A stretch of 64,000 nucleotides of DNA from Janthinobacterium sp. CG3. GTDB lineage: Bacteria; Pseudomonadota; Gammaproteobacteria; Burkholderiales; Burkholderiaceae_D. The position numbers and the translations under genes are program-made. Positions 46,328 to 56,601 of this stretch are shown here, piece by piece; the stretch's first letter is position 1, and each line of letters starts with the position of its first letter. Below the pieces are notes generated by a model. That model was not told where the DNA came from, did no database searches, and saw only the letters and a list, made by a program, of their open reading frames with translations. Where the stretch lies: assembly GCF_000344615.1 (NCBI RefSeq), contig NZ_KB467824.1, positions 847,658-911,657 on the forward strand, in the 5' to 3' direction.

Positions 46328-48217
46328 ATGAATTTCGCCGACTTCTATCAGCAATCGATCAATGCGCCTGAGCTGTTCTGGCAAGAAGAATCGAAGCTGG
46401 TCGACTGGAACACCCCGTTTTCGCAAGTGCTCGACCATTCGCGCCCGCCATTCGCCAAATGGTTCGTCGGCGGCCACACCAACCTGTGCCACAACGCGGT
46501 CGACCGCTGGGCCGCCACGCAGGGCGACAAGGCCGCGCTGATCGCCATTTCGAGCGAAACCAACTGCGAAAAAACCTATTCATTTACCCAGCTGCAGGCC
46601 GAGGTGGAGCGCTGCGCCGCCGTCATGCTGGCGCTGGGCGTGGGCCGCGGCGACCGCGTGCTGATCTATCTGCCGATGATCGCCGAGGCGGCCTTCGCCA
46701 TGCTGGCCTGCGCCCGCATCGGCGCGGTCCACTCGGTGGTGTTCGGCGGCTTCGCCGCCAACAGCCTGGCCAGCCGCATCGACGACGCCAAGCCGGTGCT
46801 GATCGTCTCGGCCGACGCCGGCTCGCGCGGCGGCAAGGCGATTCCGTACAAGCACCTGCTGGACGAAGCCATCGGCCTGTCCGCGTCCAAGCCGGCCAAG
46901 GTGCTGCTGGTCGACCGCGGCCTGGCGCCGATGGCGCTGGTGGCCGGACGCGACGTCGACTACGCCGCGCTGCGCGCGCGGCACATCGACGCGCGCGTGC
47001 CGGTGACCTGGCTGGAGTCGAACGAGCCGTCCTACATTCTGTATACCTCCGGCACCACCGGCAAGCCGAAGGGCGTGCAGCGCGACGTCGGCGGCTACGC
47101 GGTGGCGCTGGCGTCGTCGATGAAGTACAACTTCTGCGGCAAGCCGGGCGACACCTTCTTCGCCACCTCCGACATCGGCTGGGTGGTGGGGCACTCCTAC
47201 ATCGTCTACGGTCCGCTGATCGCCGGCATGGCCACCATCATGTACGAGGGCACGCCGCTGAGCCCGGACGCCGGCGTCTGGTGGGGCATCGTCGAGAAAT
47301 ACCGGGTGGCGCGCATGTTCTCGGCGCCAACCGCGATCCGGGTGCTGCGCAAGCAGCCGGTCGAGTTCATGCGCAAGCACGACCTGTCGTCGCTGAAGGC
47401 GCTGTACCTGGCCGGCGAGCCGCTCGACGAAACCACTTCGCAGTGGATTTCGGACGAGTTGGGCGTGCCCATCATCGACAACTACTGGCAGACCGAAACC
47501 GGCTGGCCGATCCTGTCGATCGCCAAGGGCGTGGAGGACAAGCCGACCCGCCTGGGTAGTCCGGGCGTGGCGATGTACGGCTACAAGGTGAAGCTGCTCA
47601 ACGAGTCCACCGGCGCGGAGTGCGGCGCCAACGAGAAGGGCGTGGTGGTGATCGACGGGCCGCTGCCGCCCGGCTGCATGCAGACCGTGTACGGCGACGA
47701 CGCGCGCTTCGTCGCTACCTACTGGTCGACCTTCGAGGGCCGGCAGGTGTATTCGACCTTCGACTGGGGCGTGCGCGACGCCGACGGTTACTACTTCATC
47801 CTGGGCCGCACCGACGACGTCATCAACGTCGCCGGACACCGCCTCGGCACGCGCGAAATCGAGGAGTCGCTGTCCAGCCACGCCAACGTGTCGGAGGTGG
47901 CGGTGGTCGGCGTCGAGGACAAACTCAAGGGCCAGGTGGCGGTCGCCTTCGCGATTTTGAAGCACGCCGAGCAGGCCGCCACGCCGCAGGGGCGGCTGGC
48001 GCTGGAGCGCGACATCATGGCCGTGGTGGACCGGCAATTGGGCGCGCTGGCGCGGCCGGCGCGGGTGTACTTCGTTGCCCAGTTGCCGAAGACGCGCTCG
48101 GGTAAATTGCTGCGCCGTTCGATCCAGGCGATCTGCGAAGGGCGCGATCCGGGCGACCTGAGCGTGATTGACGACCCGCTGTCGCTGCAGCAGATTAAGG
48201 GGGCGCTGAGCGCCTAG
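46328..48217 (+). CDS. prpE: Propionate--CoA ligase
   Basis: It activates propionate to propionyl-CoA with ATP, feeding PrpC. The 629-residue ANL-family enzyme begins [20 protein letters not shown]. Key motifs: the P-loop [57 protein letters not shown], and the acylatable lysine in [10 protein letters not shown]. The [13 protein letters not shown] segment and the operon context favour PrpE over acetyl-CoA synthetase. The ATG has GGAGGAGAT upstream. It may be transcribed from the prp promoter or its own. Confidence 0.94.
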   Translation: MNFADFYQQSINAPELFWQEESKLVDWNTPFSQVLDHSRPPFAKWFVGGHTNLCHNAVDRWAATQGDKAALIAISSETNCEKTYSFTQLQAEVERCAAVMLALGVGRGDRVLIYLPMIAEAAFAMLACARIGAVHSVVFGGFAANSLASRIDDAKPVLIVSADAGSRGGKAIPYKHLLDEAIGLSASKPAKVLLVDRGLAPMALVAGRDVDYAALRARHIDARVPVTWLESNEPSYILYTSGTTGKPKGVQRDVGGYAVALASSMKYNFCGKPGDTFFATSDIGWVVGHSYIVYGPLIAGMATIMYEGTPLSPDAGVWWGIVEKYRVARMFSAPTAIRVLRKQPVEFMRKHDLSSLKALYLAGEPLDETTSQWISDELGVPIIDNYWQTETGWPILSIAKGVEDKPTRLGSPGVAMYGYKVKLLNESTGAECGANEKGVVVIDGPLPPGCMQTVYGDDARFVATYWSTFEGRQVYSTFDWGVRDADGYYFILGRTDDVINVAGHRLGTREIEESLSSHANVSEVAVVGVEDKLKGQVAVAFAILKHAEQAATPQGRLALERDIMAVVDRQLGALARPARVYFVAQLPKTRSGKLLRRSIQAICEGRDPGDLSVIDDPLSLQQIKGALSA

Positions 48218-48253
48218 TGGCAGTTGGCGTCCGGGCGCTGCGAACGTCAAAAG

Positions 48254-48289
48254 AACCAACGGCAAGGACTGTATGCCGTTGGTTTTTTT
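48254..48289 (+). terminator. Rho-independent terminator after prpE
   Basis: The arms AACCAACGGCA (48254-48264) and TGCCGTTGGTT (48274-48284) pair perfectly around a nine-base loop, followed by T residues to 48289. It ends the prp transcript 36 bp after the prpE stop. Confidence 0.9.
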
Positions 48290-48406
48290 ACGCGGCATCG
48301 ATTGCGCGGCTCCTTGATTTTTTTGCGCCGCGTAAGGGGCGGGTAAGCCAGCGGCGTTACGCTGGTTTCAACCTCACGGGGCCACATAAAAATCAAGGAG
48401 ACAAGT

Positions 48407-48715
48407 ATGCAGGACGATATGGTGCAAAAAATCAAGGCCGATCCGAATTACCGCAAGCTGGTGTCGGCGCGGTCCACTTTCGGCTGGACGCTGACGTGGG
48501 CGATGATGGCGGTGTACTACGGTTTTATCCTGCTGATCGCCTTCAACAAGGAATTGTTGAGCGCAAAAACAGGCGCCGGCGTGATGACCTGGGGCATGCC
48601 GATCGGCTTGTTCGTGATCGTTTTCACGGTCGTCGTCACCGGCGTCTACGTGCGTCGCGCCAACGGCGCCTACGACGAGCTGACCGCCGCCATCCGCCTG
48701 CGGGCCGCGGCATGA
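48407..48715 (+). CDS. yjcH: DUF485 membrane protein (YjcH-like)
   Basis: The 102-residue protein has two transmembrane helices (about 27-47 and 62-82) and the DUF485 core [27 protein letters not shown]. It is always found next to actP and is thought to help the symporter. AAGGAG lies before the ATG. It overlaps actP by four bases. Confidence 0.9.
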   Translation: MQDDMVQKIKADPNYRKLVSARSTFGWTLTWAMMAVYYGFILLIAFNKELLSAKTGAGVMTWGMPIGLFVIVFTVVVTGVYVRRANGAYDELTAAIRLRAAA

Positions 48716-50376
48716 AGCATCTGAACACCCCACTCGTCGCGCTGGCCTTGTCCTGCGCGGCCGGCGCCGCCGTCGCGGCCGGCGCCGACCTCGGCCAGGC
48801 CGAGAAGCAGGCCACCAACTGGACCGCCATCCTGATGTTCGGCGCCTTCGTCGTGTTCACCCTATTCGTCACCAAATGGGCCGCCGGCAAGACCAAGTCG
48901 GCCTCCGACTTCTATACCGCCGGCGGTGGCATCACCGGTTTCCAGAACGGCCTGGCGATCGCCGGCGACTATATGTCGGCGGCGTCCTTCCTGGGTATTT
49001 CCGCCGCCGTTTTCCTAAACGGCTACGACGGCCTGATCTACGCGATCGGCTTCCTGGTCGGCTGGCCGGTGATCACTTTTCTGATGGCCGAACGCCTGCG
49101 CAACCTGGGCCGCTTCACCTTCGCCGACGTCGCCGCCTACCGCTTCAAACAGGCGCCGATCCGCATCTTCTCGGCCTCCGGTACGCTGGTGGTGGTGGCG
49201 TTTTACCTGATCGCCCAGATGGTCGGCGCCGGCCAGTTGATCAAGCTGCTGTTTGGCCTGGAATACTGGATCGCGGTGGTGTTGGTGGGTTCGCTGATGA
49301 TGGTCTACGTGCTGTTCGGCGGTATGACCGCCACCACCTGGGTGCAAATCATCAAAGCCGTGATGCTGTTGGCCGGCGCCTCTTTCATGGCCTTCGTGGT
49401 GCTGTCGCAGTTCAATTTCAGTCCCGAGGCGCTGTTCGCCAAGTCGGTCGAGATCCACGCCAAGGGCGAGGCCATCATGGGGCCGGGGACCTTCATCAAG
49501 GACCCGGTTTCGGCGATTTCCTTCGGCATGGCGCTGATGTTCGGCACCGCCGGCCTGCCGCACATCCTGATGCGCTTCTTCACCGTCCCGAGCGCGAAAG
49601 AGGCGCGTAAGTCGGTGTTCTGGGCCACCACCTGGATCGCCTATTTCTACATACTGACCTTCATCATCGGCTTCGGCGCCATCGTCCTGGTGAGCACCAA
49701 TCCCGAGTTCAAGGACGCCGCCGGCAAACTGCTGGGCGGTAACAACATGGCGGCGATCCACCTGGCCAAGGCGGTTGGCGGCGACGTCTTCCTCGGCTTC
49801 ATTTCGGCGGTGGCGTTCGCGACGATCCTGGCGGTGGTGGCGGGCTTGACGCTGTCCGGCGCCTCGGCCGTGTCGCACGACTTGTACGCGACCGTCTTCA
49901 AGAAGGGCAAGGCCACCAGCGCCAACGAATTGCGGGTCTCGCGCCTGACCACCATCGCGCTGGGCGTCATCGCCGTCGCCTTGGGCATCCTGTTCGAGAA
50001 GCAGAACATCGCCTTCATGGTCTCGCTGGCCTTCGCCATCGCCGCCTCGGCCAACTTCCCGGTACTGTTCATGTCGGTATTGTGGAAGGACTGCACCACC
50101 CGCGGCGCCACCATCGGCGGCTTCCTGGGGCTGGGCACGGCGGTCGCTCTGACGGTGGTGTCGAAATCGGTGTGGGTCGACGTGTTCGGCAACGCCGAGG
50201 CCTTGTTCCCGTACGCCTCGCCGGCGCTGTTTTCGATGAGCGCCGGCTTCGTCGGCATCTGGCTGTTCTCGATCCTCGACAAGAGTCCGCGCGCGCGCCT
50301 GGACCGGGCCGGCTACGAGGCGCAGGAAATGCGCTCGGAAACCGGGATCGGCGCGGCCACCGCCGCCGCGCATTAA
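48712..50376 (+). CDS. actP: Cation/acetate symporter
   Basis: This sodium:solute symporter family permease takes up acetate and other short-chain acids. The 554-residue protein begins with a signal-like N-terminal helix and has about 13 membrane helices. Motifs: [34 protein letters not shown] (sodium site), [39 protein letters not shown], and [19 protein letters not shown]. Its ATG overlaps yjcH. Neighbouring propionate genes suggest it may also carry propionate. Confidence 0.93.
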   Translation: MKHLNTPLVALALSCAAGAAVAAGADLGQAEKQATNWTAILMFGAFVVFTLFVTKWAAGKTKSASDFYTAGGGITGFQNGLAIAGDYMSAASFLGISAAVFLNGYDGLIYAIGFLVGWPVITFLMAERLRNLGRFTFADVAAYRFKQAPIRIFSASGTLVVVAFYLIAQMVGAGQLIKLLFGLEYWIAVVLVGSLMMVYVLFGGMTATTWVQIIKAVMLLAGASFMAFVVLSQFNFSPEALFAKSVEIHAKGEAIMGPGTFIKDPVSAISFGMALMFGTAGLPHILMRFFTVPSAKEARKSVFWATTWIAYFYILTFIIGFGAIVLVSTNPEFKDAAGKLLGGNNMAAIHLAKAVGGDVFLGFISAVAFATILAVVAGLTLSGASAVSHDLYATVFKKGKATSANELRVSRLTTIALGVIAVALGILFEKQNIAFMVSLAFAIAASANFPVLFMSVLWKDCTTRGATIGGFLGLGTAVALTVVSKSVWVDVFGNAEALFPYASPALFSMSAGFVGIWLFSILDKSPRARLDRAGYEAQEMRSETGIGAATAAAH

Positions 50377-50421
50377 ACCTTCGCCGCGCTGGGAGAGCGC
50401 GGCAAACGGCGCGATCGGACA

Positions 50422-50452
50422 GCCCCTGGCCGCCAGCCCGGGGCGTTTTTTT
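50422..50452 (+). terminator. Rho-independent terminator after actP
   Basis: GCCCC (50422-50426) pairs with GGGGC (50440-50444), with further inner GC pairing (TGGC/GCCA), and a run of seven T follows. It lies 46 bp downstream of the actP stop. Confidence 0.85.
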
Positions 50453-50564
50453 GGTGCGCCCAGCATGGGACCACTCCTCGTGTGAAGGAAACGTGGGTCG
50501 TCAATCATGAGCCGAAGAGCACGAATCGCACAGAAGGCGCTGCCGATCGGGGCGAGCGGGCCAG

Positions 50565-50593
50565 AGACCTACGGAAATCCTTCACTTGGCGGC
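50565..50593. repeat. Family A right-end fragment overlapping a gene end
   Basis: AGACCTACGGAAATCC, then TTCACTTGGCGGC, matches the family A right end. The TCA at 50582-50584 is the stop (TGA on the minus strand) of the GGDEF-EAL gene, so the last Lys codon and stop come from the repeat. Confidence 0.6.
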
Positions 50594-52975
50594 GTTGCCC
50601 AGCATTTGCTCGAACGAGGCCAGGCTGACCGGCTCGCTAAAGTAGTTTCCCTGCATTTCGTCGCAATTGTTGGCTTTCAAGAAATTTAGCTGGCTGCTCG
50701 TTTCAACGCCTTCGGCAATGACGTCGATGCTCATGTTGTGGCCGATGCCGATCATGGTTTTCGCCATCACGCCGTCGAGGCCGTGCTCGGTGATACTGGC
50801 GATGAACGATTTCGGTATCTTCAGGTGGTTGATGGTCAGCTTCTGCAGGTTGCTCAGGCTCGACACGCCGGCGCCGAAGTCGTCGATGGTCAGCTTGATG
50901 CCCATCTTTCTGATTTCCTCGAACACTTCCTTGGCCAGTTGCGGATTGCGCAGCAAATAGGCTTCCTTGATTTCCAGTTCGAACATGCCCGGCGGCAGGT
51001 GCGAGTCGTGCAGCTTCTTGCCGATCAGGGTGGCGAAGTTTTTCTGGCTCAGCTCGCGGAACGACACGTTCATCGACAGCACCAGTTGCTGGTAGCCCAG
51101 CGCGTTCAGGCGCTGCAGGATCGTGCAAATGGAGTCGAACACCCATTCGCCGAGCGGAACGATGAGGCCGTTTTCCTCCGCCTCGGTCAGGAAGGCCTCC
51201 GGCAGCAGGACGCCCTGTTCCGGGTGGCGCCAGCGCAGCAGCGCCTCGGCGCCGAGGATCGCGCCGGTTTTTAGGCAGATGCGCGGCTGCAATACCAGGA
51301 ACATCTCGTCCCTGTCGATGGCGATGCGCATGCTCGCCTCCAGCTTGTTCTTGGCCTCGCTGGTGAGCTTCATCTCGGCCGAAAAAAAATGCACGTCATT
51401 GCGCCCGGCCGCCTTGGCGTGGTACATCGCCACGTCGGCCGCCTGGATCAGCTCCAGCACGGTGGAACCGTCGTGCGGGAAGATGCTCACGCCCATGCTG
51501 GTGCCGATCTCGATTTGCTTGCCGCACACCAGCGCGGCCTTGGCCATGTCGTGGCGCAGCCGTTCGATCATGCGCAGCGTGAAGCGCAGCGACGGCTGGT
51601 TGTCGAGCACCAGCACGAACTCGTCGCCGCCCAGGCGCGCCACCGTGTCGGTGTCGCGCACCGACGACTGCAGGCGCCGCGCCACCACCCGCAGCACCTC
51701 GTCGCCGGCGTCGTGGCCGAGGGTGTCGTTGATGTCCTTGAAGTTGTCCAGGTCGACCAGCACCGTCGCCACCAGGGTCTTGTTGCGCTGCGCCAGGTGC
51801 AGGGCCTTGTCGAGCCGGTCCCACAGCAGGCTGCGGGTGGCCAGGCCGGTTAGCAGGTCGTGGTTCAGCGCGTGCTCCAGGTGCGAGGTGCGGTGTATAT
51901 TGGCGGTGACGTCGTTGACGACGCCGATGAAATGGGTGGCCCTGCCTTGCTCGTCGAGTACCGGCGTGATGGTCAGGTCGTTCCAGAACAGCTCGCCGTC
52001 CTTGCGCTGGTTGCGGAAGATCACATGGCTTTCCTCGCGCGCGGCGACGGCCAGGCGCAGCGTGTTGCGTTCGGCCTCGTCCAGGCCGGGCGCGGTCATG
52101 AAGCGCGGGTCGCGCCCGATCACCTCGGCGGCGGCGTAGCCGGTGATGCGCTCGAACGCCAGGTTGACGTACTCGATCGGATTGTCGCGCCCGGCGCAGC
52201 GCGTGATGACGATGCCGTTGCCGCTGGCGTGCAGCGCGCGCTCGCGCAGGCGCAACTGTTCCTGCTGCCGGCGCAGTTCGGAAATGTCCAGGCCCATGCC
52301 GCACAGGTAGTGGCGCTCGCCGACCTTGAAGCGCGAGCCGGAGAACAGATACGGCCGGCTGCTGCCGTCCCTGGCCACCAGGCTGGCCTCGACCGCCTCG
52401 TCGCCGTCGTGCTCGAAGACGGCCTGGAGCTTTTCGGCGACGGCGCCGCGGTCGGCGTCGCTGAACAGCTTGAGCACGTCGAAGGTCAGCAGCTCCTCGG
52501 CGCTGCGCTGGCTGGCCTGCTCGACGCGCTTGTTCCACATGACGAGGCGGCCGCTCTGGTTGACCACATGGAAGGTGCCGGCCAGGAAATCGACCATCTC
52601 CTTGAGCGGGGTGCGGCCGATCAGGTCGTGTTCCGACTCCTCGCCGCAGGGCGCGGCCGGCGTGACGATGACGCAGAAACTGTGGAACTTGCCGCCCTTG
52701 CCGGACTGCGGCGCCAGCGTCAGGTTGAACGGGCAGCGCTGGCCGTCGGCGACGACGATGCTCGTTTCCACGCTCTTGCTGTGGCTGCGCGCCGCCGCCA
52801 GATAGCCGCCGCAGGCGCGCGGGTCGACGTCGGGCAGGATACTGGCCAGCGGCCGCAGCAAAATGTCGGCGTCGGTATAGCCCAGCAGGCGTTGGCAGGC
52901 GCTGTTCCAGCTGGTGATGCGGCCGGCCGCGTTGAGCGAAAAGGCAACGGATGGAAAATCTCTTGGGCTGATCAT
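50582..52975 (-). CDS. PAS-GGDEF-EAL cyclic-di-GMP protein
   Basis: The 797-residue cytosolic protein has three PAS-like sensor regions (about 5-110, 125-235 and 245-365). A GGDEF domain (about 375-530) has intact RLGGDEFVLV, and an EAL domain (about 545-790) has intact EALLRW, SMNVSF, IKEAYLL, IDDFGAGVSSL, LKIPKSF, IAEGVET and DEMQGNYFSEP. Both enzyme halves could be active. The second half lacks a membrane segment, so input comes through the PAS domains. The ATG at 52975 (AGGA site) is preferred to a GTG seven codons earlier. Confidence 0.9.
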   Translation of the reverse strand: MISPRDFPSVAFSLNAAGRITSWNSACQRLLGYTDADILLRPLASILPDVDPRACGGYLAAARSHSKSVETSIVVADGQRCPFNLTLAPQSGKGGKFHSFCVIVTPAAPCGEESEHDLIGRTPLKEMVDFLAGTFHVVNQSGRLVMWNKRVEQASQRSAEELLTFDVLKLFSDADRGAVAEKLQAVFEHDGDEAVEASLVARDGSSRPYLFSGSRFKVGERHYLCGMGLDISELRRQQEQLRLRERALHASGNGIVITRCAGRDNPIEYVNLAFERITGYAAAEVIGRDPRFMTAPGLDEAERNTLRLAVAAREESHVIFRNQRKDGELFWNDLTITPVLDEQGRATHFIGVVNDVTANIHRTSHLEHALNHDLLTGLATRSLLWDRLDKALHLAQRNKTLVATVLVDLDNFKDINDTLGHDAGDEVLRVVARRLQSSVRDTDTVARLGGDEFVLVLDNQPSLRFTLRMIERLRHDMAKAALVCGKQIEIGTSMGVSIFPHDGSTVLELIQAADVAMYHAKAAGRNDVHFFSAEMKLTSEAKNKLEASMRIAIDRDEMFLVLQPRICLKTGAILGAEALLRWRHPEQGVLLPEAFLTEAEENGLIVPLGEWVFDSICTILQRLNALGYQQLVLSMNVSFRELSQKNFATLIGKKLHDSHLPPGMFELEIKEAYLLRNPQLAKEVFEEIRKMGIKLTIDDFGAGVSSLSNLQKLTINHLKIPKSFIASITEHGLDGVMAKTMIGIGHNMSIDVIAEGVETSSQLNFLKANNCDEMQGNYFSEPVSLASFEQMLGNAAK

Positions 52976-53198
52976 GTGTTCCTCACGGGGCTGCACGACG
53001 GTCGACGCGACGTAGGTGCGCCAACGGTAGACCGCCGATGCGGCGCAGACGTTCCCCCTGGCGCCGGGCAGTGTCGCTATTGCTGAGCCAAATCATCCAT
53101 TGACGCCGCGCCACCGTGGTGGAACCTGCGGCGCGCGGGCTGGTCCAATATTTATTCGTCGCCGGGCAATTGCCGGGTGGAATCACAGGAGCGTCGCT

Positions 53199-53945
53199 AT
53201 GTATGAACAGTTTCAACGCAGTGGTCCGCTGATGGACTTGAACAGTTATCCTGCATGGGCGCAGGACATGGTGCTGGCCACGGCGCCGGCGAAGAACAAG
53301 GTGGTGGCGCACGAGTTGTTCGCGCGGATGCGCGAGGCCAGCCTGCCGGCCCAGGCCACCTATAATTTCCTGGTCGGCGGCTGGCCGGTCATCGAGCAGT
53401 TCCCGCAGTACATGGCGGTCAACCTGTGCAAGATCCAGTATGGCCGCTCGGCCGGGGAAAACATGGCGCGCCGCTACCTGATGCGCAATATACGGGTCGA
53501 GCAAAACCACGCCGACCACTGGGTCGAGTGGGCCAAGGCCTGCGGCATCAGCATGCGCGACCTGTTCGACAGCCAGGCGCCGGTGGAAAGCCAGGCGCTG
53601 AACCACTGGTGCTGGCACAGCTGCGAGCGCGCTTCGCTGGCGACCAGCATGGCGGTCACCAACCTGGCCATCGAGGGCGCGACCGGCGAGTGGGCCAACC
53701 TGATCTGCTCGTCCGACGCCTATGAAAATTCGTTCGCGCCGGAACTGCGGCGGCCGGCCACGCGCTGGCTGCGGCTGCACGCCCAGTACGACGACACCCA
53801 CCCGTGGGAGGCGCTGGAGATCATTTGCTCGCTGATCGGCAGGCGGGCCGAGCCGAAATACGTCGACATTCTGGTGCAGGGCCTGTCCAACAGCTACCAG
53901 TACATGGCGCTGTCGCTGGACCGCTCGATGGCGCCGAGCGGCTGA
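53199..53945 (+). CDS. TenA/haem-oxygenase-like fold protein
   Basis: The 248-residue helical protein resembles the TenA/PqqC/haem-oxygenase-like di-iron group. It has FLVGGWPVIEQFPQYMAVNLCKI, MRNIRVEQNHADHWVEWAKACGI (E-x2-H-x2-H candidate metal ligands) and a C-terminal LVQGLSNSYQYMALSLDR. It has no signal peptide. The ATG at 53199 has AGGAGCG upstream. It is divergent from the GGDEF-EAL gene. The substrate is unknown; a diiron oxidase or a non-catalytic role are both possible. Confidence 0.7.
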   Translation: MYEQFQRSGPLMDLNSYPAWAQDMVLATAPAKNKVVAHELFARMREASLPAQATYNFLVGGWPVIEQFPQYMAVNLCKIQYGRSAGENMARRYLMRNIRVEQNHADHWVEWAKACGISMRDLFDSQAPVESQALNHWCWHSCERASLATSMAVTNLAIEGATGEWANLICSSDAYENSFAPELRRPATRWLRLHAQYDDTHPWEALEIICSLIGRRAEPKYVDILVQGLSNSYQYMALSLDRSMAPSG

Positions 53946-54070
53946 GCCGGGCGCGCAGGGGTGGCCCGGCGCCGGAACCAACGAAAGCGCGGCCGCGTCT
54001 AAAAACTGTAGTTCGGCGCCGGCCCGCGCCAGCGCGCCGGCAATCCATAGTGTGTTACCAAGGGGGTTGT

Positions 54071-54406
54071 ATGAAACCTAGATTGCTACTTTCATCCGTC
54101 GTGGCGTTGCTGCTGTCGAGCGCCGGCGCCGGCGCGGCCCAGGCGGCCGTGCGTACCGATTTGCTCGGGGAGCCGGCGCCGCTGTCGGCCGCCACCCGCA
54201 CCGTCCGGGTCGGCCAGGACACCCGCTGGGTCAACGTGACCGGCGGCGAGGTCGTCCGATTCGTCTCCGGCGATCGCGAGTTCGCCTGGAATTTCGACGG
54301 CATCGACGTGGCCGGCGCGATCGACCTCAACCAAATCGCGCCGCGCGGGGCGCTGACGCACTCGGTGAAAGCCTACGTGGCGCCAAATCCCCTATATGCG
54401 GATTGA
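54071..54406 (+). CDS. CzcE-like periplasmic protein
   Basis: The 111-residue precursor has a signal peptide (ending AAQAAV). A CzcE-type domain follows: TDLLGEPAPLSAATRTVRVGQDTRWVNVTGGEVVRF, FAWNFDG and LNQIAPRGALTHSVKAYVAPNPLY. CzcE from Cupriavidus binds copper in the periplasm. His residues are few here, so metal binding is uncertain. The ATG at 54071 follows AAGGGGGTTGT. No metal-efflux genes are nearby. Confidence 0.8.
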   Translation: MKPRLLLSSVVALLLSSAGAGAAQAAVRTDLLGEPAPLSAATRTVRVGQDTRWVNVTGGEVVRFVSGDREFAWNFDGIDVAGAIDLNQIAPRGALTHSVKAYVAPNPLYAD

Positions 54407-54723
54407 CGGCGGCGGCAACATCGCCGGGTACGGCGGCACGCCGCCGGTGTGGATAAATCACATCAGTGGAGGCGAACGGATGACGTTACACTAGGAAAGA
54501 CTCAGTGACGCCTTTCCGCCCAGCGCCGGGGTTGGCCGATGTCGGCAGGGCGAGCACCAAAGAGTGGCAGGCGCGGGGCAGGCTTGGCGCCTGCCGTCCG
54601 TCAATGGTGCGCGCAGCCGCGCGCCACGCGCGTTTCCCGCGACGCCGGGGGCGGGCGGGTGCTGGCGCGAATCATGCTTGTGAACCACGTATCAACGTTG
54701 ATCGTTAACTCAAGGAGCCTGCC
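54407..54723. other. Intergenic region with palindrome before the purine permease
   Basis: These 317 bases hold no convincing gene; the small ORFs seen are GC-composition artefacts. Near the right end, ATCAACGTTGAT (54691-54702) is a perfect 12-bp palindrome about 25 bp before the permease start. It could be an operator. Otherwise nothing is seen. Confidence 0.5.
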
Positions 54724-54726
54724 GTG

Positions 54727-56220
54727 ATGAAACTGCACTTGGCCACACCCCCCGCCGCGCCGGACGGTGCCGCGCCCGTCCCGTCGCCGGTCGATGAAAT
54801 GCTGCCGCCGGGAAAACTGCTGACCCTCGGCCTGCAGCACGTGCTGGTGATGTACGCCGGCGCCATCGCCGTGCCGCTGATCGTCGGGCGCGCGCTCAAA
54901 CTGGCGCCGGAGCAAGTGGCCGCGCTGATCAGCGCCGACCTGTTCTGCTGCGGCCTGGTCACGCTGATCCAGTCGCTCGGCCTGGGCAAGCTGTTCGGCA
55001 TCCGCCTGCCGGTGATGATGGGGGTGACGTTCGCCTCGGTCAGCCCGATGCTGGCAATGGCCGGCAACCCGGAACTGGGCCTGAGTGGCATCTTCGGCGC
55101 GGTGATCGGCGCCGGCGTCGTTTCGATGCTGATCGCCCCCTTGATTGGCCGCATCCTCGGCCTGTTTCCGCCGGTGGTGACGGGCACCATCATCACCGTC
55201 ATCGGCGTGTCGCTGATGCGCGTTGGCGTCAACTGGGCGATGGGCGGCCCGCCGGCCATGGCCAAAATCGTCGATCCGGCCCACCTCGCCATGGTGGCGG
55301 CGGCCAACGCGGCCGGCACGCCCGTGCCGGCCGGCGCGGCGCCGATGGTGGCGAACCCGGCCTACGGCGCGCTCGACCACCTGGGCATCGCGCTGTTCGT
55401 GCTGGCGGTGATCCTGCTGGTGGCCAAATATGGCCGCGGCTTCCTGTCCAACATCTCTGTGCTGGTGGGCATCGCCGCCGGCACCGCGCTGGCCTTCGCG
55501 CTGGGCAAGGTCGACTTTGCCAAGGTGGCGGGCGCCAAAACCTTCGCCATCGTCACGCCGTTCCAGTTCGGCTGGCCGACTTTTGATCTGGTCGCGGTTC
55601 TTACCATGAGCCTGGTGATGGTGGTGGTCATGATCGAATCGCTCGGCATGTTCCTCGCGCTCGGCGAGATGACCGGCAAGCCGGTGGGACGCGACGACAT
55701 TAGCCGCGGCCTGCGCGCCGACGGCCTGGGCACGCTGCTCGGCGGCGTCTTCAACACCTTCCCCTATACCTCGTTCTCGCAAAACGTCGGCCTGGTCGGC
55801 GTCACCGGCGTGCGCAGCCGCTGGGTCTGCGTGGCCGCCGGGGCGATCCTGGTGGTGATGGGCGTGCTGCCGAAAATTGCCCAAACGGCTGAGGCGATCC
55901 CCTCGTTCGTGCTGGGCGGCGCCGGGCTGGTGATGTTCGGCATGGTTGCCGCGACCGGCATCCGCATCCTGGCCGGCGTCGACTATCAAGGCAAGCGCAA
56001 CAACCTGTTCATCGTCGCGCTGTCGATCGGCTTCGGCATGGTGCCGCTGGTTGCCGAAAACTATGCCCAGCACATGCCAAAGGTGCTGTCGCCGCTGCTG
56101 CACAGCGGTATCCTGCTGGCCGCGCTCGCCGCCGTCCTGCTCAACCTGTACTTCAACGGCGCCGGCTCGGCGGGCGACGCCAAGGCCGCCGCGGCGGCCA
56201 ACAGCCATGGCAGCGAGTAG
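54727..56220 (+). CDS. NCS2 family xanthine/uracil-type permease
   Basis: This is a nucleobase:cation symporter, most like xanthine or uric acid permeases. The roughly 497-residue protein has about 12-14 helices. Motifs: GLQHVLVMYAGAIAVPLIVG, GIRLPVMMGVTFASVSPM, and FNTFPYTSFSQNVGLVGVTGVRSRWV, the NCS2 signature in the PbuX/UacT-like form. The start is ATG 54727 or the preceding GTG 54724; AAGGAG at 54712 fits either. The symbol is withheld since the substrate is not certain. Confidence 0.87.
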   Translation: MKLHLATPPAAPDGAAPVPSPVDEMLPPGKLLTLGLQHVLVMYAGAIAVPLIVGRALKLAPEQVAALISADLFCCGLVTLIQSLGLGKLFGIRLPVMMGVTFASVSPMLAMAGNPELGLSGIFGAVIGAGVVSMLIAPLIGRILGLFPPVVTGTIITVIGVSLMRVGVNWAMGGPPAMAKIVDPAHLAMVAAANAAGTPVPAGAAPMVANPAYGALDHLGIALFVLAVILLVAKYGRGFLSNISVLVGIAAGTALAFALGKVDFAKVAGAKTFAIVTPFQFGWPTFDLVAVLTMSLVMVVVMIESLGMFLALGEMTGKPVGRDDISRGLRADGLGTLLGGVFNTFPYTSFSQNVGLVGVTGVRSRWVCVAAGAILVVMGVLPKIAQTAEAIPSFVLGGAGLVMFGMVAATGIRILAGVDYQGKRNNLFIVALSIGFGMVPLVAENYAQHMPKVLSPLLHSGILLAALAAVLLNLYFNGAGSAGDAKAAAAANSHGSE

Positions 56221-56385
56221 GGCGCCGCAAGCCCGCGGCGCACGCTTAAGGGGCTGAGCTTCTCGCCTTGGCGCCGCTGCTATAAGCGTTCGAGTCGCAG
56301 CTTCTCTTTCCGGTCTGTAGCACCGACCGGCAGGCCGATTGCTATGGTAGCGTTCCCGCAACCTGTGCTAGAATCTTGCCTCGTT

Positions 56386-56472
56386 GCCCGGGTGGTGAAA
56401 CTGGTAGACACCCGAGACTTAAAATCTCGTGTCCGTAAGGGCGTACCGGTTCGATTCCGGTCCCGGGCACCA
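56386..56472 (+). tRNA. tRNA-Leu (anticodon UAA)
   Basis: The acceptor stem GCCCGGG pairs with CCCGGGC, followed by A and an encoded CCA (56470-56472). The anticodon loop CTTAAAA lies between CGAGA and TCTCG, giving anticodon TAA at 56420-56422. A long variable arm (TGTCCGTAAGGGCG) and TTCGATTCC of the T-loop confirm a class II tRNA-Leu. It is 87 nt long and is followed by a terminator and an integrase remnant. Confidence 0.97.
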
Positions 56473-56507
56473 ACGAACATTTGGACGAAGTCCAGTAAAG
56501 AGTAAAG

Positions 56508-56547
56508 CCCGCCTTTTCCAGTTCTCACGGGGAAGGCGGGTTTTTTT
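56508..56547 (+). terminator. Rho-independent terminator after tRNA-Leu
   Basis: CCCGCCTTTTCC (56508-56519) pairs with GGGGAAGGCGGG (56529-56540) around a nine-base loop, with seven T following. It lies 35 bp after the tRNA. Confidence 0.9.
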
Positions 56548-56601
56548 ACGCCTATACGCTTGGCTTATGCCAGATCAAAACAGGTTAAATCACCCTATCG
56601 G

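Noticed and set aside
50507-50689. 60-codon ORF after actP
   Set aside because: It overlaps a repeat fragment and the end of the GGDEF-EAL gene and lacks a ribosome site.
54505-54708. Small ORF between the CzcE-like gene and the permease
   Set aside because: Composition is Arg/Ala/Gly-rich shadow type, no ribosome site, and it covers the palindrome and leader of the permease.
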